A stretch of 64,000 nucleotides of DNA from Stichopus chloronotus (GCA_021234535.1 CM037839.1:25097196-25161195); one strand, 5' to 3'. Positions 23,631-49,836 are shown, numbered from the stretch's first letter. The notes: a model not told the origin generated them from the sequence alone. Numbers and translations: made by a program.

Positions 23631-26600
23631 CTAATTATTAGCTATTGCAGTACACGTCGATGGAGTATCATCGTTTGCATGACAATTGTTACACGGGTAA
23701 CGGCCGTTTAAATGTGCCATCATAAGTTTGTTTCGTGTGATGATGGTGGGGAGCAACAAAGCAACGTGTTGCACCTCTGATCTGTTTGAAGATTTTTTCG
23801 GAGATTTAACGTATTTTTCTTGCCTGTTCCACAGCCTTCTGAGGGTGGACTTGTTGCAACTTATTTTATGATGCAGCTGAGGGCGAAAATGGACATCAGT
23901 GATCACTCCTTTTTTGGATACCTCGATTTCGACGAACCTGTAAGCTAGTGGGCAATTTCTGGCAACGAAATTAGCGCTGTGAACGTTCTTTGATGCATTG
24001 TACTTTGAAGATACACTGAGACTCATTTCAAACTTCCCTGCTATGTGTGTTTCGTAGACCATTGTCAGTATGATTTTTTCATTGCTCCGGTAATCCTTCA
24101 AATAGCATCCAAGCAGACGATGTGGGTCAACTCGTCGCACGTGGATGTCTGTCACCTTTAAGCTTATTCTGTTGACAATTCCCTGGTCGTGTGATGGTCT
24201 GTGATTGGTGTAGTGCCGAACAGATTGAACTATTTGAACGTGAGGGTGGAATTCCGCCCCTTTCGTGGTTTCCTCTAGCATTGGCTCTTCCATGGAGTTT
24301 AATACACTCACTTCTCTAGAGAAAAAGAAGGAAAAACCAACCCAGAAACATCAGGGGACAAAAAAATTAATAGTTTGATGAGAAATTAACACGTCGGTTA
24401 AGACAAACTGCTTAATTAAATAAGTCATAATTGCGTGTCTACAGGTAACGTGTGTAAGTGCTGCACTATGCTGTCACGTGTCTACAACTTGACGTAGCCA
24501 ATTGTTTCTTAGTTTGATCGTGTATATGTAACCCGCATTTAATATCCATGTAAGTAGGCCTAACTGAAAAGCAAAGTTACTATAATCTGCATTTGCAACC
24601 TCCGTATAAACAATAAAATAAAAGGGGAGAAGCAACCCCACGTGAAATGTTTCAGGTTACCTTTTACTACATATTTGACTTTTTCTCCCTTACCTTCTAA
24701 ACTTTTTAAATGCGGTCCGAATCCAACGTTTTCCTTTGCCAAGTTCATTGCACTTCTCCTGGCATTTGTTAAGTTTTCTGTCGACAAACTTCATCCTGTA
24801 TTGCGGGTGAGTATTAGATATGATCTGAAGGAAAATATATTGCATATACACTGTAATTTGTATTAGGGGGTCATGTTCGGCAAGGCACAAGTCAAATGTT
24901 TCAATGTGACGTCAAGCATCGGTGAAGGGGCGGTGAGAAATGCGCAATTACATTATAGGAGTGTCACCGTGTGCCCGAAGCACGAGTGAGCAAGGGGGGG
25001 GGGGGGGTCCTGGGGCCCGCGTAAGGGATGGAACTACTGACGAATTCCTGCAGTAGATGGAACTACTGACAGGAACTACTGAGGATGAATAGAACTACTG
25101 AAGAACCTGAAAGGACTCTAAGTTACAGCTTATCGCGCCAAAAATATTTGGTTCTCATCAGAAAAATTTCCTGTGGAGAGCGAAAACAGAACTTTGCGGC
25201 GGACTGTATTCTGTATCGTATCGACTAAGACTCCCCGACTGTGGTAACATTCCCCGAGGTGCCTCATACCCTCATCTGGTCCAACCCCTGTTGAGAGTCC
25301 TCAGTCTTTTTCTTTTCCCGTTGGCCTAAAATCCCAGACCAAGCGATTTTCCCCAGATTGGCTCCAAAGGTGGGGGTGGGGGGGGGGGGGACTGTGTCCC
25401 CGCACCCTCCTCTTAACACTCTACTGATCTACTGATCACAGCTATAAGGAGCACAAGACTTCCATAAAATATAAGATACAAAAATGATTTTTTTTTTTTT
25501 TTGTCATTGACTGTTGCAATTGAATAGTGGTAATTATTTTTACACATACTTATAACACATGCAAAGATAATATTTCGTGTCATGAAAGAGACAAACGCCG
25601 TCACATATGTGATTACATTTGACGGAAGGAATAGCTAGTTTATCCAACCAGAAAGTCAAAGGTCTTTGTGATTTCTTGCTTACTGATATATCCTTCTTTC
25701 TAAAGACATACAATCACTATAAACAAAAGCGACAAAGGGAGAAGGAAAGCGACCATATCAAAATGAAAAACACAACACACGAATATAAACTATGGTTAAC
25801 ATTTGACTAAGTATGAAAAAATGACTTAGGCTTAGTAGCCCATGGGGTAATTCAAATAACAGAGATCATTTACTCATCAAGTGCTACCAATTTTGACAGT
25901 TTGAAGAGCTAGGTACATTCAGTTGCGTAGACATAACATGGGATAACTTCAGGTGACCTTTAACCTCCATGAAAATCGATAGAGGTCATATACCTAAACA
26001 TAAGCCAGAGATGGCTGTCTGCCCCAGTTCTCACGACCCCATCGACATTTGATGCCGGTGGGCTCCGGTAAATTGGTAAACCGGTAAACCTACGATGGAC
26101 TACCAACACAATACCATTTAAGTTCAAGCACCTTTCCATCCTTGTGATACTGTGCTTACATGGTTTTAAAACAATGTCTTCTATTAACCTCACATGACCT
26201 TTGACCTCCATAGAAATAACCGACATTTATCTACTTATTAAGTGCCACCAACAATAATATTGTGAAGTTCCTTTGACTGGTTTTCATAATTAAGCTCTGG
26301 TGACCTCAAATGACATTTTACCCCCACGAAAACAATAGAGGTCATCTACTCACAATGGAATTTTAAACATACTAACTTTTAAGTTCAAGCATTTCTCCCT
26401 TCTTGAAATACCGTGCTTGCAAGGTTTTCAATCTATGTCCTCTATTAACCTTGTATGACCTTTGATCTCCATACTAAATGCTAGACATCATCTTCTCATC
26501 ATGTGCTACCAAAGATAAGAGGTTGGAATTCCAACAACTTTCCATTGCTGAGATATCTCCCTTAATTGGTTTCATATGCTCTGCTCTGGTGACCTCAAAT

Positions 26601-26998
26601 GAGCCGTGACCTCCATGAAAAACAATAGGGATCATCTATTCAAAATGGACTATCAACACTCCAACTTCGAGCACCTTTCCCTTCTTGAGATATCGTGTAT
26701 CGTGTGCCAGAGCGTCACATTACACAAACTTGCAAACACACCCATACCGCATCACCATCGGAAAGATTCCTTGCCTGCCTTTAGCAAAGAATCAAAAGTT
26801 AGTCACGTCACCTGGACCACATATTCCCATCAAATGACTTACCTGCAATGGATAAAAATTGTGAGCATCTTCTTCTAGTTTTGGGACAGATCTCAGATTG
26901 TCTGACTGATTTCCTGAATCTTTCAGACACATTTCTGTGACTAATGCGTCTGCCAGTGAAGTCCAAATACCACTGCGATTGAGAAGATTAACATCCAT
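23631..26998 (-). CDS. Orphan three-exon gene, 323 aa, family not recognised
   Basis: Exon 1 is 26998-26843 (ATG; starts MDVNLLNRSGIWTSLADAL; donor CAG|GTAAGT). Exon 2 is 24824-24694 (acceptor TTTTCCTTCAG; donor AG|GTAAGG). Exon 3 is 24315-23631 (acceptor TTTCTCTAG; TAA). Phases are 0 and 2 and fit without adjustment, giving 324 codons. Exon 2 encodes a basic, helical stretch (KFVDRKLNKCQEKCNELGKG). Exon 3 begins with an acidic linker, then an alternating polar/hydrophobic region likely to form beta strands (VTDIHVRRVD, IILTMVYETHIAGKFEMSL, CPLAYRFVEIEVSKKGVITD), then a Lys/Arg-rich tail and a C-terminal Cys/Asn/Thr-rich end. There is no obvious signal peptide or TM segment. A minus-strand AATAAA (23511-23516) lies about 115 bases past the stop. 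I do not recognise the family. Exons 2-3 are well supported by splice signals; joining exon 1 rests on phase and orientation. Confidence 0.6.
24990..25400. other. Intronic G-rich and short repeat sequence
   Basis: Two G runs (near 24994-25007 and 25377-25391) bracket several copies of a GGAACTACTGA word (25028-25105). All lie in intron 1 of the orphan gene. Confidence 0.6.
25925..26794 (-). mobile_element. AGGTCA minisatellite element, third copy, reverse orientation
   Basis: Read on the minus strand it starts at 26794 with TGATTCTTTGC, a foldback (GATTCTTTGC ... GCAAGGAATC), then the same unit sentence as at 1-1353: 'ACACGATATCTCAAGAAGGG', 'GATGATCCCTATTG', 'GAGGTCACCAGAG'. At least four units follow, with AGGTCAAAGGTCA intact near 26195-26210. 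The 3' hairpin end is not seen, so the copy is truncated. Its 5' end lies only about 50 bases inside intron 1 of the orphan gene. Confidence 0.8.
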
Positions 26999-26999
26999 C

Positions 27000-27300
27000 A
27001 GTCATAGCTCTATTTTAGATGGTGAATATATTATTCTCTTATATTTCAAAGTGATCTTTGTTAGGCTGCAGGTTAGTCGAAGACAACGAATACCAAACCT
27101 ATGTTCGTTTCACAAACTGTCAACTAAGATGTAGCCCAAGAAGACAACAGACCGACCATAATATGGTTTGAACGATAACGCGCGTGGTGGTGACATGTCT
27201 GCTTTGTTGGTGCACTGTTTACAATGGCAGTGACGATGTACGCACATATCAACAAGTATTGCGCGCATACGCAGTAATGCTAAGAGAGGAAAAAAAAAAC
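27000..27300 (-). promoter_or_regulatory. Likely 5' flank of the orphan gene, CpG-bearing
   Basis: Upstream of the exon 1 ATG (26998) the sequence at 27175-27275 is locally richer in CG (GATAACGCGCGTGG, TTGCGCGCATACGC) than its AT-rich surroundings. This suits a promoter, but I see no defined TATA or initiator. Inference only. Confidence 0.25.
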
Positions 27301-28014
27301 AGTTTTGTCCTTTGATTACGGTGGACACAGGGAACATGCGAGATGTAAAGTTATCGTGTTGGGATATATAACTTGTTATCTCCACAAAAAGTTTGCAAAT
27401 TGTCGAAATACCGACTTACGCTACCTCGACATCTCGAGAAAATTTGTCAATTCGTCAGGATGCCGTTATTTTTAACATGACATCTTGACAATTTGACAAT
27501 TTTCTGGCCACAGTTGGTAACTGGACAATTTGCATTTTTTGTCAAAATAACAAGTTACTTCTACTAATTTCCACAATCTGAAACTTTTTTTTTCCAGAGC
27601 TGTCGAGTAAGCCTAAGTCGAGATCCCTAAACTTTCCAAAAGTTTTGTCGAGATAACATGTTATCTCTAAAACGGTATCTTGACAAGTTGGTAAATTTGT
27701 CCAAGATTTCGTTTTAGCGTAAATCGGTATCTAAACAATTTGAAAAATTCAGGTTGATCGTGACAACAAGTAACTATGACACTGGATAACTTCACGCCTC
27801 GCATGTCCCTATGCCTGTCGTATTTGACAGAGCTATATTTATCAAATCTTTTCGAAATGAGATTACACGATTGATTTTATGCAAGGTTTTGAGACTCAGA
27901 TTTTTTTTTTTTTTTTTTGACAAACTTGTGAAAACCCAACATCGGACCCTACGATTACAGGGGAAGAGTCCCTGCTACCAGGTTTACCAGATCGGGGTTT
28001 GATTCCCCAAAGTA

Positions 28015-29219
28015 CACTGTTGTTAAATATTTCTGTAATTTACAGACTTTTCGTATTTAACTCTCAGCAGAAATTTTCTGTATCTTCAGTGACAATTTGT
28101 ATTGCCAAAATGAGGAAATGTTGTTGAACTTGTATTTTCTGTTTATTTGAAAAAAAAAAAACAATGTTTGTCTGTTTTTTTTTTCAACCGAAGTTTACTA
28201 CCCTGTAGAAAATGTATGTAAATTTACAGACATTTGAACAATATTTTGTATTTTTTCTGAATTCGCATGAAGTATGCTGTCAATTAGCTTCTATAAAACT
28301 CATCGTTCTGCCAAGTTTCAGTTTTTACCAAAGTTTTTTGTATGTCCATGTTCAGAAATTGTTTGGAATTTCATTTATTATGAAAACATATTTTCTATAT
28401 ATCACAGAACTGATGTTGTGTCATATATTCAGAAGATAAAAAAAAAAAATATGAGGATTTAATTTCAGAGTGCTGATAATTGGTACTGATGTCAACTCAT
28501 TCCCACATAGGCTTATGCTCTTGATCGGAACAAATAGAAATGTTTCACTGGGTAAGTGTAAAGAGTCTGCAGATATACCAATTTTTGACGTATTGCTCAA
28601 TTTACATAAATGGGTGGAGCCTATTTATAAGAATTTTCTCCATCAAAATGATTGCTGTTTCTTCGAAAAATGTATTTTGGGGCTTATTCTTTTACATTAA
28701 AAATCGATAAATTTGTTATTAACCTTCTCTGAAAATGTTTACAACCAGGTGTTTGTATTCCTCGTAGTATTTGTTTTGTAAACAATTGTTACAAGTACAA
28801 AAATGTGACTTTCCAATTACAAAGTTCCTACAGATTTGCTGTATAAAGGAACCTTTCAACAATGCTTTTCTCAGTGGTTTGGTTGGACAGCGACTTGATG
28901 CCAGTACCTTCTAAATGTCACGTGCAAGCGTATCTTACGTGATAATCCACTAGTAGTGGTATATTTTTACAAATATTAAAACTTAAAGAATGAAAACAGT
29001 AATCTGCAAATTTACATGAAATTAAAGTTACCAAAAGATGAAAATTATGTCATTCGATTTTACAGTAGACTTTTGTGAACTAATTTACATACAGAAACTG
29101 CAAACAGAAACTACCCTTGATATTGTTTGATGGTTACAGTCTAGCTGTAAAACACAACATTGTTTGGAATAAATGGCCACAAAAATTTTGTAAATTTACA
29201 GAGAAAACTTTTAGCAGTG
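28015..29219. mobile_element. Non-autonomous DNA transposon with CACTG ends and TA target duplication
   Basis: The left end CACTGTTGTTAAATATTTCT and the inverted right end (reverse complement CACTGCTAAAAGTTTTCTCT) match in outline. Both continue into a TGTAAATTTACA-type palindromic motif. The flanks are TA at 28013-28014 and TA at 29220-29221. The 1205-bp interior has no transposase frame but repeats the TGTAAATTTACAG motif (28034, 28214, 29190). It is a MITE-like element, superfamily uncertain. Confidence 0.7.
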
Positions 29220-29221
29220 TA

Positions 29222-31380
29222 GGAGATTCTAACATAAGCCTCTAGTATAGACATTAATTAGACTATGAGACTATTATAGATCAGTGAAGTCATATTCTGA
29301 TTGACCACCTTATTGTAACGTCAGTCTTTTCCTGATATCTCTCTGCAAACGTTGCCATAGTTTTCAGTATACTACTCTTCGCAAGTACTTGTACACAAGG
29401 ACAATAGTGTTGAAACACCAACGACGCCGTGTATACACAAGTTGCGCTACCGATGTTACCTTGTCATGCAAAGAGTGACCCTTAACCAGTGAGCATGCAG
29501 TGAGCTATCAAGCAAAGACATCACATGGAATATCAATAAAACAATAGTGTTGGTAGCGTAAACAAACAAGAGGGTTTGAAAATGTGATGAGTCTGACTTG
29601 AGCCTTGCACAGGACCAGATTTTAGCATGGATTTTAGTGGAGCACGTGCAGAGGGGGCCACACTAAAAAGAAACAGCACAAAATTACATTACAGAATTTG
29701 GTAGAGTTTTTCATACTGGTCGATCACACGTCACACGATGATGACGGTCGGTGTCATGATGACCCAATTAATGTTAGAATTTGTGGAGATCATCTGCAGA
29801 TTAGTTTTCTGGACTTACATATACATAGGCATATTCGGACTGACCGTTGTGGCAATTTTCGTATAGCCCTTTAGTTCATGGCTGCCTTGGAAGATATTGT
29901 TAAAAAAATAGAATGGAAAATACAGAAGGGCGGACGGAGGAGGGAACTAGAGAAGGAGAGAGAGACAAAAGTCAGTGAGAGGGAGAGAACAAAATGGGGA
30001 AAACGGAAAAAGACCAGATATCGTTAAAGGCAAAGATATTGCAGGTGCACAGTCCTTGAAATGCAGTGTGTATGATAATTGACTGTGCCCGGAGGAACCA
30101 CGAAACCTTAAAACAGTCCCATATCTTCAGTGGTAGCCCCTGTAAGACGTTCGGCCCAGTGTTCACAAATGATCTTGGGAACCACGAGATTGCAAAACAA
30201 TGATGTTCCAGTTTAAGAATCAGGGCTGGTGTTAGAAGTGATCCGGATAACCTAGCTCCAGTCAACACTAACCGCTTGAGAAAACGGCCGCTGCGTCATT
30301 CCAACTGAGAAGGTGTAGGAATAAGTGACTGTGGGTGGTAAGTTAATGGTATCCTCCCCCACCCTTCCATCATCCCTCGTCAGGTATTATGACAGTTTGA
30401 AAGAAAAGCAAACCACGTAACATAGAATAACATCTTGAATCATTCGTAATGACTTCCTAGGAAAAGGAACCGTGCATCGGGCCGACTTTAATGTTGTCAT
30501 AGACCAAGTAACGAAGAAAACAAGTGAGCAGTAAGACCGTCGGTTTCTCGTGAAACTGTAGGTCAGGCTTCCTCAATTAAAGTTGCTGAAACACCACATG
30601 TCTAACTGTTTTGATATCTGATCGCCACTGATCGCCGTTCACTGCTGAAGAAGCGGTATAAGTTGGAGGGTGTCCTGTTCTCCTTTCGGAAACTTTTGCC
30701 TTTTAGGAGGGACTCAGACGCACAACTGGAGCAAAGTTTGTTAAATTTTCAGGCGCAAACTTTTTCCACAGAATTTTCGATTTTTGTCCTGAATGTACGT
30801 ATGAATTCCGTTAGTCGACAAAGGCAGGGTGTTACCCGTGGAGCCGGATTGGCTACATTACCACAAAGGTAAGTCCGACCCTGGTATTTTGACCTCCAAA
30901 TAAATTCAGTTCAAAACATAATTAAGCTATATTTGTATGAGCTAGGTCAGGACCAAAATAAGCAGAAAAAAAGTGGACTAGGAGAAAAATTGCGAAATTG
31001 CAGATATGAGATCCCTATTTCACCTTCACGACTGGGCACCGTGCAGCTTAGGACGCTCAGGAAGTGCCGTGTCCGGCAATCCTGCGGATGGGGGGGGGGG
31101 GGGGCATGGTATTAAGCCAAAGACTTTCTTGTTCGCTTCGTGCCAACACATAGCGTTGTTCCGGTTCCGGTCCGCTATTTAACGTCCCTATCACGACGAG
31201 AATGTGTCCCCTTGAGTCTTTATAGTCACTTTGTCAAAGGCTGGGAGGGTACAGAACCGACCCAGTTCAGCAGCCCATCAGCTGTACCAATTAAGCAACC
31301 TGAAGCGGAAAAGACAAAATCGGACAACGGGAACCCAAATAACCCCCTCAGTACCACTGTAAACAGCTTTACTGAACAAC
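29222..31380. other. Intergenic, nothing assigned
   Basis: Only short chance frames on both strands. A G run lies near 31089-31102. No exon with credible borders and a recognisable product was found. Confidence 0.4.
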
Positions 31381-31449
31381 CCAATTTTGAAATTTTCCAA
31401 GGGTGCAGCCGCAGGAATTGATCCGGGGACCCAAAGGTTGCAACACGAA

Positions 31450-31939
31450 CACTCTATCTCTCTCCACACTCTCCAAATGGTGAGATTATTTGACTTTCTG
31501 ATTTCAAAGTCCCTAGCAATGCAAGGAACACTGAAGACCTGGTTTATATTTTTTATTATTATAACTGGTTTATATTTATTTGTCTTAAGTATGAATTGTT
31601 TTGCCATTTCCTTTTATTTTTATGATAACCTTTTACAGTTTACATGGCTTCCATTCATTTGCTTGGAAGTCCCCCCCCCCCCTTTTTTTTTTCACCTTTC
31701 GTGTACTTTAACCTTTTTCCATGTCCCATGCTGTTGTATATATTGGCCCTTTTTTGTTTTCCTTACGTTTCATTTAATTTTCCTTCTGCAACCGATTTGT
31801 ATTTATATGTCATAATTATATAAATTGTTCTTTTATTTCGTTTCTAACTTTTAAAGTCTCTTACATTTTACAGAGGGCCTCGGGGAAGATTAGCTTTGGC
31901 TAACCGAGTCTTGCCCTCTTTTGTAAAGTTTAAATAAAA
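31450..31939 (+). mobile_element. 3' end of a LINE with nested terminal hairpin
   Basis: A T-rich stretch is followed by a compact hairpin built from three nested perfect stems: GAGGGC 31873-31878 with GCCCTC 31913-31918, CTCGG 31879-31883 with CCGAG 31904-31908, and TTAGC 31890-31894 with GCTAA 31899-31903. A TTTGTAAAGTTTAAATAAA tail comes next. A stem-loop just before a short A-rich tail is the usual RT-recognition end of CR1/L2-type LINEs. No coding part is attached, so it is a 5'-truncated copy. The left boundary is uncertain. Confidence 0.65.
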
Positions 31940-44758
<12,819 letters not shown>

Positions 44759-47700
44759 CGAAAGAAACATTCCTTATCTTTTTAGGGAATGTTCAAAGAA
44801 GGTGAGCCTCTCGCTCCCAGACATGCCTTTGAAGGATGCAGATCACAAGTCTTAGGGTAACAGCAAGGAATGGATTGTGATTTGAGGAAGAAATCTAATG
44901 AAATTTGCAGCCAGGATGTCTTTCTAGTTTGCTGTTGTGAATCATGGCCAATCGGAGGTGGTATTAAGCCATCTCTGAGCAGCATTTAGTCAAGGAATGT
45001 TCTGCTTGCTGTGGAGCAGATGAAGATGTTACCTCCCAAGGGAAGAGAGAGAGAGAGGAAAACTAGAGAGAAAAGGAAGATATCACCTTCCTGCTTGTTC
45101 TTCTTCAAGACATGAATATTGCTGCCCCGAAGATCAGTTTGTGCATGGATCATGGCTTTATGTGCCGGCGGTCCATCTCTTCGTTTAAAGTGTTCACCGA
45201 TCACGAGGGATGTTTGGCTAGTGATGTAAGTTCATGGAAGGACAGTGTTGTTATTCCTATCACTCTCACTATTTCACTATAAGCATATGGTATAGAATGC
45301 ATTTTAACAGAGTGTTTTACTATTCCCTCAAAAGTTGCATAATTGCAGTGTAAAAAATATATGCCAGTGTCATTAGAATCACCTCCAATACAGTATTTGA
45401 GAAATGAAATGACACATGTAAGAATAGAAAAGAAATGGCTTTTGCAATTGCTGCTGCTTGTATTTGCAAACATTGTGCACTGTAAATTGAACATTTTGTT
45501 TAACAACCTCATGATTTCAAAGGGAAGCCTCTACTGTGGATTTGTGATTTGAGAGAGACAATGTGTAAGAGCAGGTGCAATTACCATCAATTGGGGGGGC
45601 AACTTGAAACTTGTACTACCCTCTGTGATCAACATTTTTGAGACTGTTGGTTGGATTTGAAATCAAATGCAACCTTGGTCAAATGTTTGGTTCCTGTAGA
45701 GAGCAGTTGAGAAAAGCTAATAATGATAACCTTGTAGTTACAGTAAGATAAATGTTTCGTTGCGTGTTGGGATGAATTATTGCAGGCCTGAGAGCGTTAT
45801 AGGGACTCCAGAATTTGTTCAATGTGAGAGTTCATTTGCAGTTCCACTCCCTCCCCTCTTCGGGGATAAGTGTCTCAGGCCAACAGAATGTTTTCTATTT
45901 TATTATTTTTTTTTAGGGCTGCAAAAGGTGAATATCTCAGATAAGCTCATAACCTGCAAGTGTTGCATTCAAACTTTGTAGTTAGGAAACTAACTCTAAT
46001 GATTACATTGGTTTTGATACCATACCAAGAGGTGTTTCATTGAACCACAGTATGTATGCTGCCCCCCTGCAGTAGACAGTGGATACTCAGCAAGCATGAA
46101 ATGGACTGATACTGCCTGGTAGTGGAAAGGTTTACCATTTACTTACTCAGAAATCAGTTTTTGTGCTCCTCATATACACAAATATGACAGCCTTTAGTAC
46201 TATGCACATTGCTAGTAATTGTATCATGTGTTCCATACCTTGTAAAATAACATGTTTTCCAGTTTCAATGATCACAAAGCAGGTCTGCATGCATTCAGCA
46301 CATACTTTGTCTCTAAATTTCAAAACTTTATTGTGAAAATGATGACATCTTTACCAAATAACATATAAACCAGGTTCATGTGAACAACTTTGAGTAGCAG
46401 TTACATAAAAGTAAACTCATTTGATGTACTGTGTGTAATGACACTGGAAACAGTTTCTAAAAACTTCGTTGCAAATCTCTTTTCTTTTTTGTTTTTTTTT
46501 TGTTGTACAAAAAAAGCAGTTTATTTTATTTTTTTCTGTAAGCGAAAAGCAACTAACGGGCATGTGCAAGGTAATAGAACTATTTTTTTTCCCCATATAT
46601 TTACCATGCTTGTGTACGATTTGTAAGATGTAACAATAAGAAATTAATAATGTTCAATACTTTTGAGGGAAGTGCCAGCTCATCTCAAAGTAAACTAAGG
46701 TCAGTAACCATAGCAATTGAGTACCTTGTAAATCTTCTGTTGGATGCATCTTAGAGACGGCTTCTTCCCCCCCCCCCCCACCCGAGCATATTCTTGGTAT
46801 TTTCTAATATCGTTGTGATATTGCTAGTATTTCCACTATTCTTATGTGCTAGGTCTACAAGTTTTAGCCTTTGAATCCCTCCCAAGTGTCATTTTTAACA
46901 ATCTGGGAGGTATTTTGGGCAAAAATTCTCTCATAAGTAGTCTTTTACAGGCTTCACTCTTTGGTTGACAAATTCCTGAGTATGTCCCTGGCTCTGACCA
47001 CCATGTTAGGGAGAACACTTCTGATCCAGAGTCGCCCTTTAGTGAATGCAGTTTGAAAGACATGGAGTGGTTGTAGAACCTAAGCATGGGGTTAATTTTA
47101 GAGTTGGGAATTTTGCTTTTGCTTTTTTTTTTTTTTTTTTGTTGTTGCAAGAAAGACTAAACCTAAAGTCATTCAGTCTGACTAATTTGGCCATGAACTC
47201 TACTGCAACACTGGTGGTGTTGGATTCTTTGTTTTCTCTTTTCTTGTGTTTGTTTCTGTTACCCTCAGTGAACAATTTTTAAAAACGTCCTCTGCTGCTG
47301 CGCACATCCTACAGTAAGTGTCAGTGGTTCCTCAATTCTCATACTAAAATAATAATTTTCCTAAAGTACCTTTTCATCCACTGGGTAATACGAAGTTGTC
47401 ACAGCTTTCAACCGTTGATTGGTTAGCAATTGTTCAATCGATACAGAGTTTCAGTGCCATGCTGGACCTGCACACATTATGGCAACATATCCTCTTTAAG
47501 GGTTTCTTTAATTGAAAGATCGTGTTTTGCCAAGTTGTACAATTGCAAGAATCCTCAGCCTTCTTTATTGGCCTCATGTATAGGCCTCATGTATACTTGA
47601 GGTATTTTGTGGTATTCTGGGAAGTTGATGTCTATTATGAAAACTTTTCCTCGACATGAAAAAAAGTAAATCATCGCACATGTTTTATTATGTCATGAGT

Positions 47701-49700
47701 TTTGTCGCCAATGACCGTTAAACCTATTTATCTTTTCATTTTCTTGGCATTTATCTGAGCTTTATTAAAACACTCAACACCTGAAGTACATTAAGTGATG
47801 TTGCATGTATTATTGTAATCCTCCTTCTCAAGCCTTAGTTCTAAATCATTTACACTGTCAGCAAGAACATGATGATATGTCAGCCTCTCAGTTCCTTTTC
47901 AGCTGGAATGGACGAAGGCAGTTGAAAAAAAAAGAAAAGACGATAAATCAGAATCAGTTAATGTTAAGCAAAGGTAGTTGTTAATCAGGATAGAGGGAGC
48001 TGAAATCTCGAGAAGTTGTGGTAGGATTGAATTATGTATTTAATTTGATGTTGCATGAGTTTTCCATGAAACCACATTTTCTCTGTTGGGAGTTAAACGA
48101 CCGATACGGCAGTCATGGCAGTTTTATTGATGGTTTTGCTATGGTTACTGGCTGTAGTGTCTTTGAAACCCATCTTAAAATGATGTATGAACAGATACCA
48201 TCTCTCAGATTGCACAAACTGAAAGTGCAATGATTCACTTTTATTCTGCGTTGTAGCTGTTTAATATGTAATGGATGTATGTAACATAAAGAATTTCACA
48301 CCTTGTAAGTGACGTTTTGGTGACAGTGTGTAACAACAAAGTTCGGTTGGATGGCAACAGTTGCGCTGGAAATGTAGCTTTCCTCAATCATATGTTGTGC
48401 CTTACTTAAAAAAAAGTTATCAGGGTCCTAACCAGTCACTGTAGATATTAATGTTGTAGACAGTACATCTCCAATGACTCGTACAGTAGTGGTTTACGTG
48501 AATGTCACTAAACACATTAATTGAGCCGACAACAACATGACGAGAGATCGCTCTTGTTACTCCGATTGCATCTTGACATACATCATATCAGATGTTTCCC
48601 CGATCTCGTAATAGACCTGCCACTTGATAGAATCATAGAACATGTCCTCTGCATATTAGCCTGGACAACATTCTTCATGCTTGAGTTATTGTTGAAATGA
48701 TGTGTGAAAGGACAGGCCCATAACCAGGCAAGATTCTTGGGGGGGGGGGGACAAATAAAATTAGGAGGGCAGAGTGGTGGTTTATTCAACAAAATGTTAA
48801 AATTTTCTTCTTTTTGTTTTACCCAAAACAACTCATGGTTTTGAAGCTTTCAGGACAGGGAGCACCCCTTTCCCCATCCCCTCTGATTTTGGACATCTTA
48901 AGCACCATGTAAGATGATGTCTGTATCTTGAAAACCAAAAAGTGTTGTTGCTAAGGTGATTTGAGACAATTCGAACCATTTTATTCAGAGATAAGTTAAT
49001 TACCGCACTGACAAGTACTTCTGAGGCCATCAGAACAAGACTTAAAAGGTTTGGCAGTATTGGATTCAGTCAGGCAGCCTCTACAGTTGAAAAAATGGAA
49101 GTGATGTGATATGTTTCATATTGAACAGTATATCATGTAGCTCAATGCTACAGTGTGCTACCATGTGGTCAGAGTGGTTGTAGCGAGCCATCCCACCTTG
49201 ATCCAAGCTATTTCTCTTCCTGTTTGCACAGAAGAGTCGGTATCTCGTTATTGGCATGATGTGAAAAGACCTTTGGATTTTGTCCAAAAAAAAAAAATTC
49301 TTTTAAATGTAAGAAAATGTTTGGGACAATGTCTGTGTTGCTTCAAATGTCACAAGTATGTCATCATCTCAACTGGTGACACTTATCCTCTCCTGACTGT
49401 TGGTAGTCATACATACATCAACATTTCTGTGAAAAGTGAAAAGGGAACAACTGTGAACAATATGCTGCAAAGTTGTGTGGCAATATTTTGTTTTTTTTGT
49501 TTTGTTAAATGTTACTTCTAAATAAGGTACATTTGTACCATCTTTCAACCTTCATGGTGTTCTGTGGAAACATGTATTTCAGAAAAAGGCAAGCAATCAA
49601 TGACTTCATATTATCACACGCAATGCCATATCCATGTTTTGCTGATATTTTTGTCAAATTTGCTGTATTAGTCCACATAATTATTAGTTCACTTTCATCA
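44759..49700. other. Membralin 3' UTR and downstream flank
   Basis: After the stop there is no recognisable coding exon. The start of this stretch must be the 3' UTR. No single poly(A) signal stands out; the variant ATTAAA near 47763 is one option. C runs occur near 46769 and a G run near 48740. Confidence 0.4.
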
Positions 49701-49805
49701 TGTATGTGTGTACTTATCTGTATGTGTGTATGCATGTATGTGTACATACGTATGTAAGTACATATGTATGCATGCACATATGTATACATGCATGAATGCA
49801 TTCAC

Positions 49806-49836
<31 letters not shown>

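Noticed and set aside
27945..28012. Possible tRNA T-arm (GGGGTTTGATTCCCC)
   Set aside because: A box and anticodon stem are missing and it abuts the DNA transposon at 28015; not a tRNA gene.
31388..31470. tRNA-like 3' half on the minus strand (GGATCAATTCC, GCGGCTGCACC)
   Set aside because: No matching 5' acceptor strand or proper D and anticodon arms; at best a relic of a tRNA-derived SINE.
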